30,065 bases of DNA, from the NCBI GenBank assembly GCA_910579225.1, contig CAJTTI010000007.1, positions 40,449 to 70,513 on the forward strand. The letters run 5' to 3'. The notes under the pieces are model-generated. The model was not told the origin of the DNA. It ran no database searches and was given only the letters and a program-made list of their open reading frames with translations. Shown piece after piece: positions 7,712 through 16,050 of the stretch; the stretch's first letter is position 1; every line of letters starts with the position of its first letter. The stretch comes from an uncultured Lachnospiraceae bacterium. Lineage in GTDB: Bacteria > Bacillota > Clostridia > Lachnospirales > Lachnospiraceae. A program made the position numbers and the translations under genes.

Positions 7712-8101
7712 TTATGATATCACGGCCTTCATCTGGCCTGGAACGGTGATGCTGATCATCCCTCCTCCGTTGCTGCACATAAGGGTGCTGTCCCGGGTGA
7801 GACACGGCTGACCGCCGAGGAGTACTCCCGGCTTCATGGGCGTCCAGGTACCCGCGGGCACCAGCATGCAGGGCTGAGGGGTGAGTACGCCCATAGCCGC
7901 CGCTGTGGCTGCCGCCACCTGGGGATTCAGAAGCGAAGTACACATCCCAAAGGGCGTGATATTGGCCGGCTGGGCATCCTGAATCGTCGCCGCCGGTTTG
8001 CCCTCCACCAGGCAGGCCGCCTGGGAAGTCGCGTTTATGGTCCCCGGCGCGGTTCCAAAAGAACACACCGCCGACGCCCCGGTCGCTATCATCTCTGCCA
8101 T
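7712..8101 (-). CDS. PAAR-like spike-tip protein (DUF4280)
   Basis: A 129-residue DUF4280 protein, a PAAR-like family thought to cap the central spike of contractile systems and to sharpen it or attach effectors. Visible features are the N-terminal MAEMIATGASAVCSFGTAPG block, the glycine- and proline-rich middle with NITPFGMC, and the C-terminal LTRDSTLMCSNGG block. Together these give evenly placed Cys residues that could hold a metal at the tip, as in PAAR proteins. It begins 11 bases after the preceding gene's stop, with an AGGTGAG ribosome site, so it is translated as part of the same operon. Length is normal and no effector extension is fused. Confidence 0.88.
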   Translation of the reverse strand: MAEMIATGASAVCSFGTAPGTINATSQAACLVEGKPAATIQDAQPANITPFGMCTSLLNPQVAAATAAAMGVLTPQPCMLVPAGTWTPMKPGVLLGGQPCLTRDSTLMCSNGGGMISITVPGQMKAVIS

Positions 8102-8112
8102 CGTCTCTCACC

Positions 8113-8850
8113 TCACAAAAGTCCGGATTCCGGACGACGAAAATCCACCATCCGAAATCTCGCCTCGTCCTCTACCACATACCGGACCAGATGAACGAGA
8201 CGCTCCCTGTCATCCCGGACCCGGATACAATAATCTCCCTCTGCCGTCACATTTCCAAAAATAATCCTGGAAATGGGCGCGTTCACAGAGAAAGGTTCCT
8301 TCAGCGGATGGTCGATCTTCACCGAGTCTTTCCCGACCGCCTTCTGGATCGCAAAGGGCTCGTAATCCTGCCTGTCCGGATGAACCAGACCGTAATAGAT
8401 GCCATCCATGCCCGTCCGATGCACGCCGAACAACTTCATGATCCGCCTTCGCTCGTCAAATCCGCTGATACAGCAGCAGGTCGCATTTACATTTACCGCC
8501 TGTATGGACTGAATACCCGGTAGGCGGCCGGAAAGGCCAAGCACCGGATACCCTCCTGACCCGTTCTCTGACGGAATCAGAAACGCTTCGATGACGGGCA
8601 TCGCATCCTCCAGCGTCTCATACCGTACGGACATCCGGAAGGGATCGTATCCATACACCCGGATTTCCAGCTCGAAGTCCTCCCGTCCGCAGTTCAAAAA
8701 CACATAGTTGCCGCCTCCCCTCGTGGCGGGGCGGACCACTTTCCCATCTCTGAAAAAACGGACGTTCCTCTCTTCCACGGACCCGCCGGTGGTCGTGTCG
8801 ATCAGCCGGACCAGCAGATCCAGCCGGAAACGAATCACAGATGCATTCAT
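8113..8850 (-). CDS. Beta-rich contractile injection cluster protein, unknown function
   Basis: A 245-residue product with no signal peptide or membrane helix. The sequence is strand-rich throughout. Residues 5-95 look like an immunoglobulin-like or carboxypeptidase-regulatory-like beta sandwich (LLVRLIDTTTGGSV, then FLNCG, then LEIRVYGYDPF). The rest, about 100-245, contains a CCC run and repeated short strands. It lies between the cap gene (Pvc16-like, 3-base gap) and the PAAR-like gene (11-base gap), which suggests a particle component expressed with both, for example a fibre, collar or spike-associated protein. I cannot name a family. Confidence 0.75.
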   Translation of the reverse strand: MNASVIRFRLDLLVRLIDTTTGGSVEERNVRFFRDGKVVRPATRGGGNYVFLNCGREDFELEIRVYGYDPFRMSVRYETLEDAMPVIEAFLIPSENGSGGYPVLGLSGRLPGIQSIQAVNVNATCCCISGFDERRRIMKLFGVHRTGMDGIYYGLVHPDRQDYEPFAIQKAVGKDSVKIDHPLKEPFSVNAPISRIIFGNVTAEGDYCIRVRDDRERLVHLVRYVVEDEARFRMVDFRRPESGLL

Positions 8851-8853
8851 CTG

Positions 8854-9450
8854 CTACCCATCCCCTCCTTCCTCTCCTGTAAGATGCAGTCCAAAACTGG
8901 CATCCACCACGCGGGGCGTGTTGATCACCACTTCGCTGGACAAAAATACAGGCGCCGCCTTATAAAACAGACTGATCTGATACGGCTTGTTGATCGCCTG
9001 CCACACCCGAACCTTCTCCTCCAAACTTATCTTCGCCTGAGACAGTACAATGGGAGGTTCCTGGGTGTCCAGCCAGGACTGCAGCTGATTGGGCAGAACG
9101 GAACTGTTGTCGTTGACAATCTGTGCCACTCTTCCGATGATCTTCTGTATATCCGGCGCCTTTAACCCCATCTGGGAGGAGCCGTTGATAAATACCATAT
9201 AGTACAGACCATATGGTCTTGGCGGTCTTTGCAGCTGTACCCGGCCCTTCTGGATAAAGGGCTGCTGGGTCACATCGCTCTCTTCCCGGATATCGTACAG
9301 ATACAGGCCCAGGATATAATCCACATCCTGATCCGCCGGGGAAGAGATCTCTATATTATTCGGAGACGGGATGGGCTCCGGACACATCTTCTGACGAAGC
9401 GTCCGGACGATGTAGGAACTGACATCTGCAATAATCGGATAATCTGCCAT
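8854..9450 (-). CDS. Pvc16-type tail terminator/cap protein (DUF4255)
   Basis: A 198-residue DUF4255 protein. In Photorhabdus PVC and Serratia Afp the homologue (Pvc16/Afp16) ends sheath and tube growth at the distal tip. Visible family features are an N-terminal ADVSSYIVRTLRQ helix followed by DYILGLYLYDIRE, a Pro-rich RPPRPYGLYYMVF strand, and the C-terminal PYQISLFYKAAPVFLSS block. GGGAGG precedes the ATG. It starts next to the secreted coiled-coil gene (stop at 9452), with a slight overlap or abutment, so the two are probably translationally linked. This is one of the strongest markers that the operon is an eCIS rather than a prophage. Confidence 0.92.
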   Translation of the reverse strand: MADYPIIADVSSYIVRTLRQKMCPEPIPSPNNIEISSPADQDVDYILGLYLYDIREESDVTQQPFIQKGRVQLQRPPRPYGLYYMVFINGSSQMGLKAPDIQKIIGRVAQIVNDNSSVLPNQLQSWLDTQEPPIVLSQAKISLEEKVRVWQAINKPYQISLFYKAAPVFLSSEVVINTPRVVDASFGLHLTGEEGGDG

Positions 9451-9451
9451 A

Positions 9452-12229
9452 TCAATTCCTCCCTTCCCTGATCGTCTCTTCGATGGATGTTACAAGGCGG
9501 CTCTCCTTCGGTCCCAGACAGATCCCGTACTCCGTCCCATCGATGTACTCGGCTTCACAGTCAAAATACTGCCGGGCATCTTCCTCTGACAGATAGGGAC
9601 AGTCGCCCTGGGCCTTCACAGCCCCGGAAAGCTTCTCGGTCACGCCGTCCAAAAGCTGCACCTCATCCCGATACACTTGGAAACGGCAGACCGAAAGCTT
9701 CTTCGACAGCGTCACCTCCGTCCTGGAGTCACTGTACACATAGCGGTGTCCGGTGCAGGAAGCAATCAGCGGCAGCGGAAGGTATTCTTCCGCCTCCCTT
9801 TTCAGCTTTTGGAACACATACCGGTTTCCCTCCCGGACGCACATATTCAGCCAGGTGTCCGCCGTCTGCGCCGCTCGCTGATTCCCGGACTGTCCCATAC
9901 GGTGAAGGACCGTCACTGCCGCCGCCTGTTGGCGGTCATTCAGTTCGTCAAAAGGCGCTCCCAGGGCATCCTCGACCAAAGCCGCCGGGTCTTCTTCGCC
10001 GGCGCTGCCGCCGTCTGCCGCTGTTCCGGCTCCGCCACCTGTGCCTGCCGCTGTCCCGGCTCCGCTGCCGTCCGTGCCTGCACCGGTCCCTGCTCCGCCG
10101 CTGCCTGTGCCCGTCGACGTTCCGGCTCCGCCGGAAGCGTTTCCTCCCGGGCTTCCCCCGGGTGAGGTATCCGTGCTTGCGCCGGTCTCTCCTCCGGCCT
10201 GCGCCCCACCGCTTCCACCGCCTCCGGTACCGCCCGCGCCGCCGTACCGGTCATGAAAACTGCTTTCCCGGCTGTCCAGGATGGCCTGCTCCGCCTGCTT
10301 CTCCGCCTCCTGAAAGTCGTTGCCGGAGGCGCGCATCTTGTCCCGGATCTCCGCGATGGCGCTCTCCGCTCCCAGGGCAGACAGGGCGTTAAGTTTTTTC
10401 ATGATGCTTTCCTGATTCTCTGTATTTCCCTCAGCAATCTCCAGAAGCGCCGCGTCTTTGATCTGGTTAATATTGTTCAACACAGAACTTTCGCCCGTCT
10501 GGTTCGCCGCCCTCGCTTTTTCCGCCGCAGAACTGGAGGCACTTGTGAGAATCGCCTGAAGCCTCTGCTCCTCGGCCTCGATCTCCCGGTCCACCTGCTC
10601 AATCAGGACATCATATTTTTTCACCGTACTCAGATCATTCTGGTCCATGGCTTTGGTCTGTTCCTCTAAAAGCCCGGTCTTCTTCTTCTCCAGCCTCTGC
10701 AGGTTAGATTCCAAAGTCTCGTCTTCCTCCTCAACAGAGCGGGCCAGTTCTTTCAGCCAGAGAATATGCGCGTCGATGCTTTCTCTTGCCTTCGACTGAT
10801 AGTCATCCTCCTTAATCTGCCCATAGAGTGCTTCCGCGTGCTCGATCCTCTGATAGAGAAAGGCCGCTGCTTCCCCGGAAGGTTGCCGCTTGGATTTCGA
10901 CTGCAAAAGATATTGAAGCTCCAGCCTCGCCGCGTCGGTCTTCGCCTTCTGATCTTCCAGCACCTGATTTTTCACCGATTGGCTGGAACCGTTCGCCGCC
11001 GCTGTCTGATAAGCGCTTCCGGCTCCTTCGGTCAGCAGCTGCGCGTATTTCAGGTCCGCCTGACTTAGCAGCTCGTTGTCCAGCAGTGAAAGCTCCGCGT
11101 CGGCATCCGCCACCACGTCCTCCTCCAGGTGATACAGATGGGTAAGTTCCACAAGCAGCGCTTCCATCCCGCTTCCATAGCCTCCCTGCGCCATCTCCAC
11201 CGCCGCCATGCTTTTCTCATACTCTGCGTTCTTAAGAACCGTGTCGCCTTCTGTGAGCACATTTCCGGCATGCTTGATATAGCTCTCCTGGCAATTCTGG
11301 ATCGCCGTGCCGATGGCGTCTATAACTGCGGAATTCTCCACAAACTGCTTTCCGTCATAGTCGTCGTCATCTTCCTCTTCTTCCTGGTCTTCCCCATCCT
11401 CGTTTTCCTCGTCCTCCTCACTGTCTTTCTTTTTATAAAACTGTGATCCGGAACAGATATCCTGCAGGACGCTCAGTTCGTTGCCGTCCACCTGGGACAG
11501 TCTGGAGAAGATCTCCGCCCTTCTCCTGGAATCTATCCTGCTCATCAGCTTGCTGACAATCTCTGCCAGCTCATTTTTCCCGGAAGCGCGAAGGCTCTCA
11601 TAACAGCCCTTAAGCCCCAGAAGCTGAAGATCACATTCCTGCGTGATCTCGTTCTGCAGATCCAGACTGAAAAAATCCCGAAGCTTCTTATAATAATAAC
11701 GGTCCACCCCCTCACTTTCCGGGGAAAACACATTACTGTACTGAATCTTGATGGGCTCCAGCTCCGCCAGGCTGTAAAGGTCATAGGGAGACGGCTCGCT
11801 GAAAATATCAATCACATGATCGTCTCTGGCATCTCTGGTGATGCCGTCGGAACCGGTATAGCAGGTCACCCACAGCGGAAAGATCTCGCTTTCCTCCACC
11901 ACCGTTCCCTGTCCCGCGAGATCTGAGAGTCCGCCTGCGTCGGTGATGTCCATCCAGGCGCCGGATGCCAGCTCCGATTTGTAATAAATATTCATCTGAC
12001 TGGAATCCGAAGCGCTCTCCTTGGCTTTTTCGTACAATTCATCGGTCAGAGCCTGCACATGAATCAGATAGGTGCCGATGAACAATGTGGCGTCTTCCAC
12101 CGTATGGGATGCCCGAAAAGTCTCGTAAGGAACCGCCACGGACTCGTCAAAGATCTTTCCTGCAACTGCCTGCTGACACAAAAACCACATCAAAATGCAG
12201 CCTGCCAGAATCTTCTTACTCTTCTTCAT
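9452..12229 (-). CDS. Secreted acidic coiled-coil protein with a Gly/Ala/Thr-rich linker
   Basis: A 925-residue protein with a clear signal peptide (KKSKK, hydrophobic core at 8-23, likely cut after AVA). Layout: a mixed domain to about residue 260; a run of Asp and Glu at 269-292 that is almost purely acidic; long coiled coils at about 330-660; a Gly/Ala/Thr/Ser low-complexity linker at 663-745; and a globular C-terminus (750-925) whose YVYSDSRTEVTL and YLSEEDARQYFDCEAEYI blocks resemble a copper-amine-oxidase N-terminal-like (stalk) domain. GGAGG precedes the ATG. Its export contrasts with the cytoplasmic particle proteins encoded next to it. With the TolC-like neighbour it may form a cell-surface or wall-spanning support. 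I do not recognise the whole protein. Confidence 0.82.
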   Translation of the reverse strand: MKKSKKILAGCILMWFLCQQAVAGKIFDESVAVPYETFRASHTVEDATLFIGTYLIHVQALTDELYEKAKESASDSSQMNIYYKSELASGAWMDITDAGGLSDLAGQGTVVEESEIFPLWVTCYTGSDGITRDARDDHVIDIFSEPSPYDLYSLAELEPIKIQYSNVFSPESEGVDRYYYKKLRDFFSLDLQNEITQECDLQLLGLKGCYESLRASGKNELAEIVSKLMSRIDSRRRAEIFSRLSQVDGNELSVLQDICSGSQFYKKKDSEEDEENEDGEDQEEEEDDDDYDGKQFVENSAVIDAIGTAIQNCQESYIKHAGNVLTEGDTVLKNAEYEKSMAAVEMAQGGYGSGMEALLVELTHLYHLEEDVVADADAELSLLDNELLSQADLKYAQLLTEGAGSAYQTAAANGSSQSVKNQVLEDQKAKTDAARLELQYLLQSKSKRQPSGEAAAFLYQRIEHAEALYGQIKEDDYQSKARESIDAHILWLKELARSVEEEDETLESNLQRLEKKKTGLLEEQTKAMDQNDLSTVKKYDVLIEQVDREIEAEEQRLQAILTSASSSAAEKARAANQTGESSVLNNINQIKDAALLEIAEGNTENQESIMKKLNALSALGAESAIAEIRDKMRASGNDFQEAEKQAEQAILDSRESSFHDRYGGAGGTGGGGSGGAQAGGETGASTDTSPGGSPGGNASGGAGTSTGTGSGGAGTGAGTDGSGAGTAAGTGGGAGTAADGGSAGEEDPAALVEDALGAPFDELNDRQQAAAVTVLHRMGQSGNQRAAQTADTWLNMCVREGNRYVFQKLKREAEEYLPLPLIASCTGHRYVYSDSRTEVTLSKKLSVCRFQVYRDEVQLLDGVTEKLSGAVKAQGDCPYLSEEDARQYFDCEAEYIDGTEYGICLGPKESRLVTSIEETIREGRN

Positions 12230-12247
12230 GTTTCCTCCTGAATCATG

Positions 12248-12295
12248 TTCTTACGGCCTCAGCAGCAAGTGCTTCGTCCTGTGCTGAACAGTTAC
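12248..12295 (-). repeat. 48-bp dispersed repeat, copy 2
   Basis: The partner of 7649-7695. Here it fills the 62-bp gap between the TolC-like and secreted coiled-coil genes, and its end supplies the TolC-like gene's TAA stop codon. Confidence 0.65.
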
Positions 12296-14334
12296 TCCAG
12301 TTCCTCTTTTATCAGTGTCTGACTGCCGGTCTCAAAATACCCGGTGTATAAAAGCCCGGAATCTGTACCGAAAAATTCGATAGTCAGCTCCTCCATCCCC
12401 TCTTGCACCAGCGAAAGGTGGCGAAACTCTGTCTCTATGGGCAGCAGTGCGTCTCCCAACAGACAGCTTCCCTCCTGATTCCGAATCCGGTAATAGCCGA
12501 TCCCTTCCGACGGGTCCGGCAAGAGAGTGATCCCCGTCATCCCCGTCGCCGGATAGCTCTCCACCGTATAGGTTCCGATCCGCGTCCCTTCCTGCTCCAA
12601 AATCCGATAGTCTTTTACAAGCGTTATGGGACCGCTGTAGACCTCGGGATCGATCACGCAGTCGTCTACGAACTCGCCGCCGTTGTAGAACCGAAGCTTT
12701 ACTTCAGACACTTGATCCACGGACAGACCCAGATGCCGGATGGTGCTGCCAATCTCCGTGCGGGCCCCGATCTGGATCTGATCGCACCAGAGTTCAAAAT
12801 GAGTGACCTCCAGCTGGAAATCTGACGGAATGCTCACGCCAACCCGGAATTCCTGCTGGTCGATGATCGGTTCTATATAGTAATACGCGCCGCCTGCGTA
12901 CTCCTCGTCCACATAGCTCTCTCCGCCGCTTCCCGCGTTCAGATCCGCCCCCGTCCCTTGAAGAAGAGCGGTCACGCCCCCGCAGGTGAGCCGGTCAAAG
13001 GAATACAGCGCCTGGGAGTAGGCGCCCAGCGCTTCATACATCTCATTCTGCGTCTCCTCATAGGAAGCCAGGGAAGTGCTGTATTCTTCGTAGGTCAGTT
13101 CCCCCAGCCGGTTCAGCGCCGCCTCGGCGCGAAGGCTTTTCTCCGCCTCCTTCACCTGCTCCGCCAGGGTGTCATAGGCATTCCGCATGCTGACCAGATT
13201 GTTGAAGCTCTCTTCCACCTGCTGCCTTAAGGACCGCTCCTCGTTCTGCTTTTCCAGAAGCGCGTCCTGATACTCCAGCGCCGCCTCATATAAGGCGTAC
13301 GGCTCATCCTCCACATAGCGGATGCCGGAGATCTGACCTTTGAACCATTCCTTTGGAATCCGGATAAACAGAATCCGGACATTTCCCTGCCATGGTTCAT
13401 CAATGGCTTTTAAGAATTCTTCATACTGATTTTTAAACGCCTTCTGGCTGATCTTCTGGCCCGCAATCGCCTGATTCACAAAATCGGAGATATACGACAT
13501 TTTGCCGCCGTACTGCCCCTCCATCAACCGGTAATTCGTTCGAAGCGAAATCAGGCTTGTGGCCGCGTTCAGGGAGACCTCATAATAATTCTCATCATGA
13601 TCCAGCGTATACTGGATCAGGTCGTTCAAGCTACTCCGATCGATCCGTGAAGATACGAAAGGATTCTCGAATCGATATCCGGTGGTCACGTCCATCCCGA
13701 TCATCTCCGACAGCTTTTTCTTGTCTGCATTCAGATTTCTCTGGTCTGATGCGATCTGATCATTCAGCGCCTTTAAGGATCGCTCCATGGCCTCCACATC
13801 CTTCTCTGCCGTCTGCCCGGTCACCAGTCCGGCACGGTTTTTCAGAAGTGTAAAGTTCATGACCTCCAGGCGTTCCTCCTCAAAAGCGATCTTGTCCTGC
13901 AGAATCACGATGTCCACATACAGGTTGGAGACCGCCTCATACACTTCCAGTATCTGATCCGTCATCTTATGATTGACTGTATCGATCTGGGCCTGGATCT
14001 GAATGGGTTTAAACTCGAACTCGAACGCCTCCGACAGGTCCGGTTTCTCCGGAAATTTAAAAGACAGAAGGGGAGACCAGCGAAAGGTGGACATATTCTT
14101 TTTTTTAACTTTGATGGACTTGACCGCCTGTCTAAGAGACACTTCTTTTACATTTCGTTCACTCTCCAGCTTTTCCAGCTTAGGACTGTTGGCCACGCCG
14201 TTCTTTTTCGCCGCATCCAGGGTCAGCAGCAGACCTTCTTCTGCCTGTACGTTCATGCCGGAGACCATTCCTCCCAGAATTGACAGCAGTAGGAGAAGAA
14301 TCAGCCCTCTGCCGCGTCCATTCCTCTTTCTCAT
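12292..14334 (-). CDS. TolC/outer-membrane-efflux-like coiled-coil protein with signal peptide
   Basis: The start at 14334 is chosen because GAGGAGG lies 8 bases upstream; an earlier ATG at 14364 has no ribosome site. The 680-residue product has a signal peptide (RKRNGRGRG then LILLLLLSILGG, likely cut after VQA at residue 31). Residues 35-450 are two sets of long helices in the pattern of TolC/OEP proteins: LTLDAAKKNG..NSPKL at the front, paired coiled coils, then the ALNRLGELTYEEYSTSLASYE motif that echoes the efflux family's second half. Residues 480-680 are beta-rich. The family normally builds outer-membrane channels, so in a monoderm it must do something else, perhaps serving as an extracellular stalk or wall spacer. 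A diderm host is the other option, but the rest of the window does not suggest one. Confidence 0.75.
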   Translation of the reverse strand: MRKRNGRGRGLILLLLLSILGGMVSGMNVQAEEGLLLTLDAAKKNGVANSPKLEKLESERNVKEVSLRQAVKSIKVKKKNMSTFRWSPLLSFKFPEKPDLSEAFEFEFKPIQIQAQIDTVNHKMTDQILEVYEAVSNLYVDIVILQDKIAFEEERLEVMNFTLLKNRAGLVTGQTAEKDVEAMERSLKALNDQIASDQRNLNADKKKLSEMIGMDVTTGYRFENPFVSSRIDRSSLNDLIQYTLDHDENYYEVSLNAATSLISLRTNYRLMEGQYGGKMSYISDFVNQAIAGQKISQKAFKNQYEEFLKAIDEPWQGNVRILFIRIPKEWFKGQISGIRYVEDEPYALYEAALEYQDALLEKQNEERSLRQQVEESFNNLVSMRNAYDTLAEQVKEAEKSLRAEAALNRLGELTYEEYSTSLASYEETQNEMYEALGAYSQALYSFDRLTCGGVTALLQGTGADLNAGSGGESYVDEEYAGGAYYYIEPIIDQQEFRVGVSIPSDFQLEVTHFELWCDQIQIGARTEIGSTIRHLGLSVDQVSEVKLRFYNGGEFVDDCVIDPEVYSGPITLVKDYRILEQEGTRIGTYTVESYPATGMTGITLLPDPSEGIGYYRIRNQEGSCLLGDALLPIETEFRHLSLVQEGMEELTIEFFGTDSGLLYTGYFETGSQTLIKEELE

Positions 14335-14350
14335 GACGCCGCCTCCTCGA

Positions 14351-14461
14351 TTTGAGTCCCGCATCTGCCCTCACTTCGCCCCAGTGTCTGGAAGAATTTT
14401 TCCTCACTTCGTTCCGTAAAATCCTTCCGGGGCTGCTTTCGGTCAGATGCTGTTTTTCTTA
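14351..14461 (-). repeat. 111-bp hairpin repeat, tandem copy 1
   Basis: The first of three head-to-tail copies with a period of exactly 111 bases. Read on the minus strand it folds as three nested stems: GCATCTG/CAGATGC outside, GCCCC/GGGGC, and GGAAGGATTTT/AAAATTCTTCC around a loop holding CGAAGTGAGG. The unit abuts the ribosome site of the TolC-like gene. Confidence 0.85.
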
Positions 14462-14572
14462 TTTGAGTCCCGCATCTGCCCTCACTTCGCCCCAGTGTCT
14501 GGAAGAATTTTTCCTCACTTCGTTCCGTAAAATCCTTCCGGGGCTGCTTTCGGTCAGATGCTGTTTTTCTTA
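14462..14572 (-). repeat. 111-bp hairpin repeat, tandem copy 2
   Basis: Virtually identical to copy 1 over its whole length, which suggests recent duplication or gene conversion. I see no ORF of its own on the minus strand. Confidence 0.85.
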
Positions 14573-14683
14573 TTTGAGTCCCGCATCTGCCCTCACTTCG
14601 CCCCAGTATCTGGAAGAATTTTCCCTCACTTTGTTCCGTAAAATCCTTCCGGGGCTGCTTTCGGTCAGATGCTGTTTTTTATA
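14573..14683 (-). repeat. 111-bp hairpin repeat, tandem copy 3
   Basis: Differs from copies 1 and 2 at only a few positions (for example CAGTATCTGG for CAGTGTCTGG and TCACTTTG for TCACTTCG). It ends in a T-run 13 bases before the stop of the MORN gene. All stem pairings are kept. Confidence 0.82.
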
Positions 14684-14695
14684 GGTTATTTGACA

Positions 14696-15919
14696 CTACA
14701 TCGGCTCGATGGTATAGAAGGAGAATCCTTCTTCTTTGTTCTGGCAGACAAAGTTATAGATCAGCCCGTCTTTGTGGAAGGAGTACAGATAGACCGTATA
14801 GTTCTCGTCGTAGCCCTCCACCTGATAATAATCTTCATATTCCGAGGTGACCTCCATCTCCACTTCCCGCCGAAATCCGATGCCCGTTCCTCTGGAAACC
14901 GCCCGGCCCACGGCTACGGCCTCCAGAAGGGTGACGGAGGCGTTGCCCGCGTAATCTTCCGTTCCAAAGTATTCTCTCAATTCAGGGATATCGGTGCAGA
15001 CGACCCCTCCCCCCTGGAAGGAATCCTGTAAGACCAGCACCTGCTCCACCGTCCGCTCGCCGTTCAGGGTATCGGTCTCCGCCGCTCCCAGATACATGGC
15101 TCCGATGTCTTCCAGAACCACCACGAAGTCCTGACCGCCTTCGTAAAGGGTCCGCGTTCCCTTATAGGCTTCGGAGACCTCCGACACTTTTTTTCCAAGC
15201 AGCGCGCTGTATAAAAGCGCGTCGTGGGCAAAGCTGCCGGTGTAGATCAAATTTCCTCCGGAATCGTACAGTCTGCCCTCCCCTTCTCTCTTCCCAAGGG
15301 AAAACTCTCCGTCATAAGCAAGACTTCCGCTTTCCCGATATAATTTTCCGCTTCCATGAAATAAATTCTGTTCGAATTCTCCCACATACATGGTGATTCC
15401 GCTGTCGTAATAACGGGTGCCGCTGCCCTGATACTGGTTTTTATCGAAATTGCCCTGATACACCACGACTCCCTGGGGATTATACAAGGTTCCGTACCCG
15501 GTAACGCTTCCGTTTTCCACCTGCCCCTCGTAGGCCAGATAGCCGGATTTCCCTAGGATGCGGACCTTCTCTTTCGCAAATCGGAGCAGGATGGAATCAT
15601 AATCGTAGGTCTTTACCCCTTCCGTCTTCGCGGAGGGAAGGATCGAATGGATGCTGAACAGATAATAGAGACTGAATACGCCCACCGCCACCATCAGGGC
15701 GATGGCCAGCCGCCGGCTGACCAGCCAGCCGAACATCTCGTAATAATCCTTTTTGTGCCGGGGCCTGACGTTGAAAAGAGAGGTGAAGAAATCCCGGATT
15801 CTGGTGATCAGCCGGGTGCGGATAAAGTTCCAGCTGGTCCAGAGCTTGATCTTCGTCACAAGCGGCGTCACCTTCGCCTTGGCCGATGTGATCAGAACTT
15901 TGAACAGATTATCGCCCAT
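14696..15919 (-). CDS. Membrane-anchored MORN-repeat protein
   Basis: The start at 15919 has AGGGGG six bases upstream; the ATG two codons earlier sits directly on that site and is unlikely. The 407-residue product has a basic, amphipathic cytoplasmic N-terminus (1-68), one membrane helix (about 71-90), then five MORN-type repeats (130-232), each about 20-23 residues long with a Y.G.F.....G.G..Y pattern, for example YQGNFDKNQYQGSGTRYY. A separate C-terminal domain (235-407) is of mixed strand and helix, with no family I know. Topology would put the MORN repeats outside the cell. MORN repeats act as rigid beta scaffolds that bind protein or lipid. With the neighbouring pseudokinase-like, pseudo-cyclase and TolC-like genes it probably belongs to an envelope complex. 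Confidence 0.82.
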   Translation of the reverse strand: MGDNLFKVLITSAKAKVTPLVTKIKLWTSWNFIRTRLITRIRDFFTSLFNVRPRHKKDYYEMFGWLVSRRLAIALMVAVGVFSLYYLFSIHSILPSAKTEGVKTYDYDSILLRFAKEKVRILGKSGYLAYEGQVENGSVTGYGTLYNPQGVVVYQGNFDKNQYQGSGTRYYDSGITMYVGEFEQNLFHGSGKLYRESGSLAYDGEFSLGKREGEGRLYDSGGNLIYTGSFAHDALLYSALLGKKVSEVSEAYKGTRTLYEGGQDFVVVLEDIGAMYLGAAETDTLNGERTVEQVLVLQDSFQGGGVVCTDIPELREYFGTEDYAGNASVTLLEAVAVGRAVSRGTGIGFRREVEMEVTSEYEDYYQVEGYDENYTVYLYSFHKDGLIYNFVCQNKEEGFSFYTIEPM

Positions 15920-15940
15920 CCTCATCCCCCTTTCTTATTA

Positions 15941-16048
15941 TAGTTCCACATCCGACACTCCCTACGCCCCCCTATCTGGAAGCATTTTCTGCCGCCTTCG
16001 GCTTCATAAAATCCTTCCGGGGCTTCGGTCGGTCAGATGCTGTTTTTT
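15941..16048 (-). repeat. Diverged single copy of the 111-bp hairpin repeat
   Basis: It fills the gap between the cyclase-like gene and the MORN gene. The CTTCATAAAATCCTTCCGG and GGTCAGATGCTGTTTTTT ends match the tandem copies, and the inner ATTTT/AAAAT stem is kept, while the loop has been replaced by a GCCGCCTTCGGC segment. Structure is conserved more than sequence. Confidence 0.72.
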
Positions 16049-16050
16049 GA

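Noticed and set aside
9940..10256. Separate small genes in the GC-rich stretch on either strand
   Set aside because: These frames are shadows of the Gly/Ala/Thr linker of the secreted coiled-coil protein; the composition leaves all frames open.
14351..14683. CRISPR array or coding repeats at the tandem 111-bp units
   Set aside because: There are no unique spacers between units, and the plus-strand open frame (110 codons) merely follows the repeat period. Nested stems fit a structural repeat.
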